Shown: positions 5,421 to 6,659 of the stretch, one piece after another | How the letters are laid out: each line of letters opens with the position of its first letter | Position numbering within the stretch: position 1 is the first letter of the stretch | NCBI GenBank assembly: GCA_002383375.1 | Contig: DFYR01000036.1 | Span: 259-6,917 of the forward strand | Direction: 5' to 3' | Source: Spirochaetaceae bacterium UBA4077 | GTDB lineage: Bacteria > Spirochaetota > Spirochaetia > Treponematales > Rectinemataceae | Length of the DNA stretch: 6,659 bases | The notes under the pieces: generated by a model | Told to the model about the DNA's origin: nothing | What the model saw: the letters and a program-made list of their open reading frames with translations, nothing else | Databases searched by the model: none | Program-made: the position numbers and the translations under genes

Positions 5421-6581
5421 ATGTACAGCATTAATTTACCAACAAAAATCGTTTTCGGCGAAAGATCCGCCGGTCTGGCGCCCCAGGAATTGGCCGCGAT
5501 GGAAGCCCGCAGAGTTTTCATCGTCACCGGTCCAGGACGCACAGCCTCTTCAGAAGCGCTCGGCGAGCTAAAGTCTGAACTGGAAAAAGTAGGACTGACA
5601 TACGTCCATTTCGCCGAGGCCGAGGCCGACCCAAGTATAAGTACGGTGGCTAAAGGTGCCGCATTGTATAAAAAAGAAGGCTGCGATTCGATCCTGGCCT
5701 TCGGCGGCGGCAGCCCCATGGACTGCGCCAAGGGCATTGGGGTTTCGGTGGCTGAAGGGCGGCCTATCGAGGACTTCATCGGTACCGGCCTGGTTTTTAC
5801 CAAAGTTCTTCCTCCCCTGGTAGCGATTCCAACCACGGCGGGCACAGGCTCCGAGGTGACCAACGCGGCGGTGTTCAGTCTGGAAGCGGCTGGGCAAAAA
5901 GCTAAAAAAGGAACCGTAGGGACAACGCTTTTTCCCAGGCTCGCCCTGGTGGATCCCCTTCTGCAGGTCTCCATGCCCCCGGCGCTCACCGCCGCCACAG
6001 GCATGGATGCCCTCACCCATGCCGCAGAAGCTTACTTGAGCAGCGGTGCCAACGCTGTTGCGGATATGTTCTGCCTAGAATCGATTCGGCTGATCGGAGC
6101 GAATCTGTTTAAAGTCTATCAAAACGGGGATGATCTTGAAGCACGGGAAGCCATGGCCAGGGCTTCAACCCTTGCAGGCATCGCCCTGTCCCAGGCCGGC
6201 CTGGGCATGGTCCATGGCTTCGCCCATGCCGCAGGGGCACTTGGCGGCCTAGCCCACGGCCTGGCAAACGCAATTATCTTGCCCTTCATGATGCAATCCT
6301 ACGCACCCGTGGCCGAATCCAGATTAAAAGCCATAGGCAGGGCGCTCACGGGAAAGGCGTCCATCAGCGCCCTGGATTCCGCGAAGGCGGTGGTCGACCT
6401 GGGCGACAGCCTCGACATTCCCCACAACCTGAAGGCCGCTGGACTGGATGAGTCGCTTAAGGACAAAGTTTTCGACGATGCCAAAGGCTACAAGCGCAGG
6501 GGCCAGAGTCCCAGGCTCTATACGGACGGAGAACTATACGAGCTCTATCTGCGCATCTGGGCAGGATCGGTGAAGGAATAA
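5421..6581 (+). CDS. Iron-containing (group III) alcohol dehydrogenase
   Basis: A cytoplasmic NAD(P)-dependent enzyme interconverting an alcohol and its aldehyde or ketone. At 386 residues it has the family's normal length. The N-terminal nucleotide-binding domain has IVFG (10-13), the GGGSPMDCAK phosphate-binding motif (95-104) and PTTAGTGSEVT (137-147). The C-terminal all-helical domain carries the expected metal ligands: Asp196 and His200 in GMDALTHAAEAY, His265 in MVHGFAHAAGA and His279 in LAHGLANAIILP, plus His269, the usual active-site histidine. The enzyme is therefore probably active. The position that is usually Asp after the second strand (VTD in FucO) is Gly37 here (VTGPGR), which may loosen NAD specificity. 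AAGGAG (5410-5415) sits 5 nt before the ATG. It diverges from oppA. Butanol, 1,3-propanediol, lactaldehyde or ethanol dehydrogenase activity are all possible, so I give no symbol. A role in fermentative NADH reoxidation is inferred. Confidence 0.93.
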   Translation: MYSINLPTKIVFGERSAGLAPQELAAMEARRVFIVTGPGRTASSEALGELKSELEKVGLTYVHFAEAEADPSISTVAKGAALYKKEGCDSILAFGGGSPMDCAKGIGVSVAEGRPIEDFIGTGLVFTKVLPPLVAIPTTAGTGSEVTNAAVFSLEAAGQKAKKGTVGTTLFPRLALVDPLLQVSMPPALTAATGMDALTHAAEAYLSSGANAVADMFCLESIRLIGANLFKVYQNGDDLEAREAMARASTLAGIALSQAGLGMVHGFAHAAGALGGLAHGLANAIILPFMMQSYAPVAESRLKAIGRALTGKASISALDSAKAVVDLGDSLDIPHNLKAAGLDESLKDKVFDDAKGYKRRGQSPRLYTDGELYELYLRIWAGSVKE

Positions 6582-6659
6582 GCAGCAAGCCGGCGGTAAG
6601 CTGATGGCAGACCGGCAGTGGGCCGGGGACAGGGTAAGAACCCATATGCTAATCAACAA
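6582..6659 (+). other. Downstream end of window: no confident gene or terminator
   Basis: The 78 bp after the dehydrogenase stop contain a small hairpin, CCGGC (6612-6616) with GCCGG (6622-6626), lacking a T-tract, so it is not a clear terminator. An ATG at 6604 opens a frame that reads through to the window end (18 full codons), but it lacks a good ribosome-binding site and shows no recognisable family. Confidence 0.4.

Noticed and set aside
5408..6016. Minus-strand open frame (202 codons) antisense to the dehydrogenase
   Set aside because: Low-complexity Ser/Ala/Pro composition and no ribosome-binding site; the plus strand has complete catalytic motifs.
6612..6626. Hairpin as terminator for the dehydrogenase gene
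   Set aside because: The stem is only 5 bp and no run of T follows.
6604..6659. Possible start of another gene, ATG at 6604 reading off the window
   Set aside because: Only 18 codons are visible, with no clear Shine-Dalgarno and no recognisable similarity; kept only as a note.

Overview
The window carries most of an oligopeptide ABC-transport locus on the minus strand, transcribed leftward in the order oppA, oppB, oppC, oppD, oppF. An iron-type alcohol dehydrogenase gene diverges from it on the plus strand. All genes use ATG starts and good Shine-Dalgarno sequences, and DNA composition looks uniform and fairly G+C rich. I see no IS element, tRNA, rRNA, CRISPR array or sign of recent transfer.

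Organism: probably a diderm (Gram-negative-type) anaerobe or fermenter. The OppA homologue has a signal peptide but no cysteine at all, so it cannot be a lipoprotein and should be a soluble periplasmic protein. From memory, an enlarged extracytoplasmic segment after the first membrane helix of OppC occurs in spirochaete homologues, so Spirochaetota is my best guess. That is inference, not proof.

Layout: 1-308 (-) is the 5' part of oppF, cut by the window edge at the Q-loop. 301-1290 (-) is oppD, overlapping oppF by 8 nt. 1310-2581 (-) is oppC, with an unusual insert of about 110-120 residues. 2591-3517 (-) is oppB. 3518-3787 is a 270-bp spacer with a strong intrinsic terminator just after oppA and an AT-rich palindromic tract. 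3788-5338 (-) is oppA. 5339-5420 is the divergent intergenic region with candidate promoters in both directions. 5421-6581 (+) is the alcohol dehydrogenase. 6582-6659 has no confident gene.

How the genes work together: OppA binds peptide in the periplasm and hands it to the OppB/OppC channel, and OppD/OppF hydrolyse ATP on the cytoplasmic side. The terminator between oppA and oppB would favour much more OppA than membrane and ATPase subunits. Overlaps and very short gaps in oppB-C-D-F suggest translational coupling. The dehydrogenase has all its metal ligands and probably interconverts an alcohol and an aldehyde in fermentation; its substrate cannot be read from sequence and no functional tie to peptide uptake is visible.

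I found no wholly new system. The most distinctive element is the OppC insert: two charged heptad-like helices flanking a disordered segment with three FDFG-type repeats.
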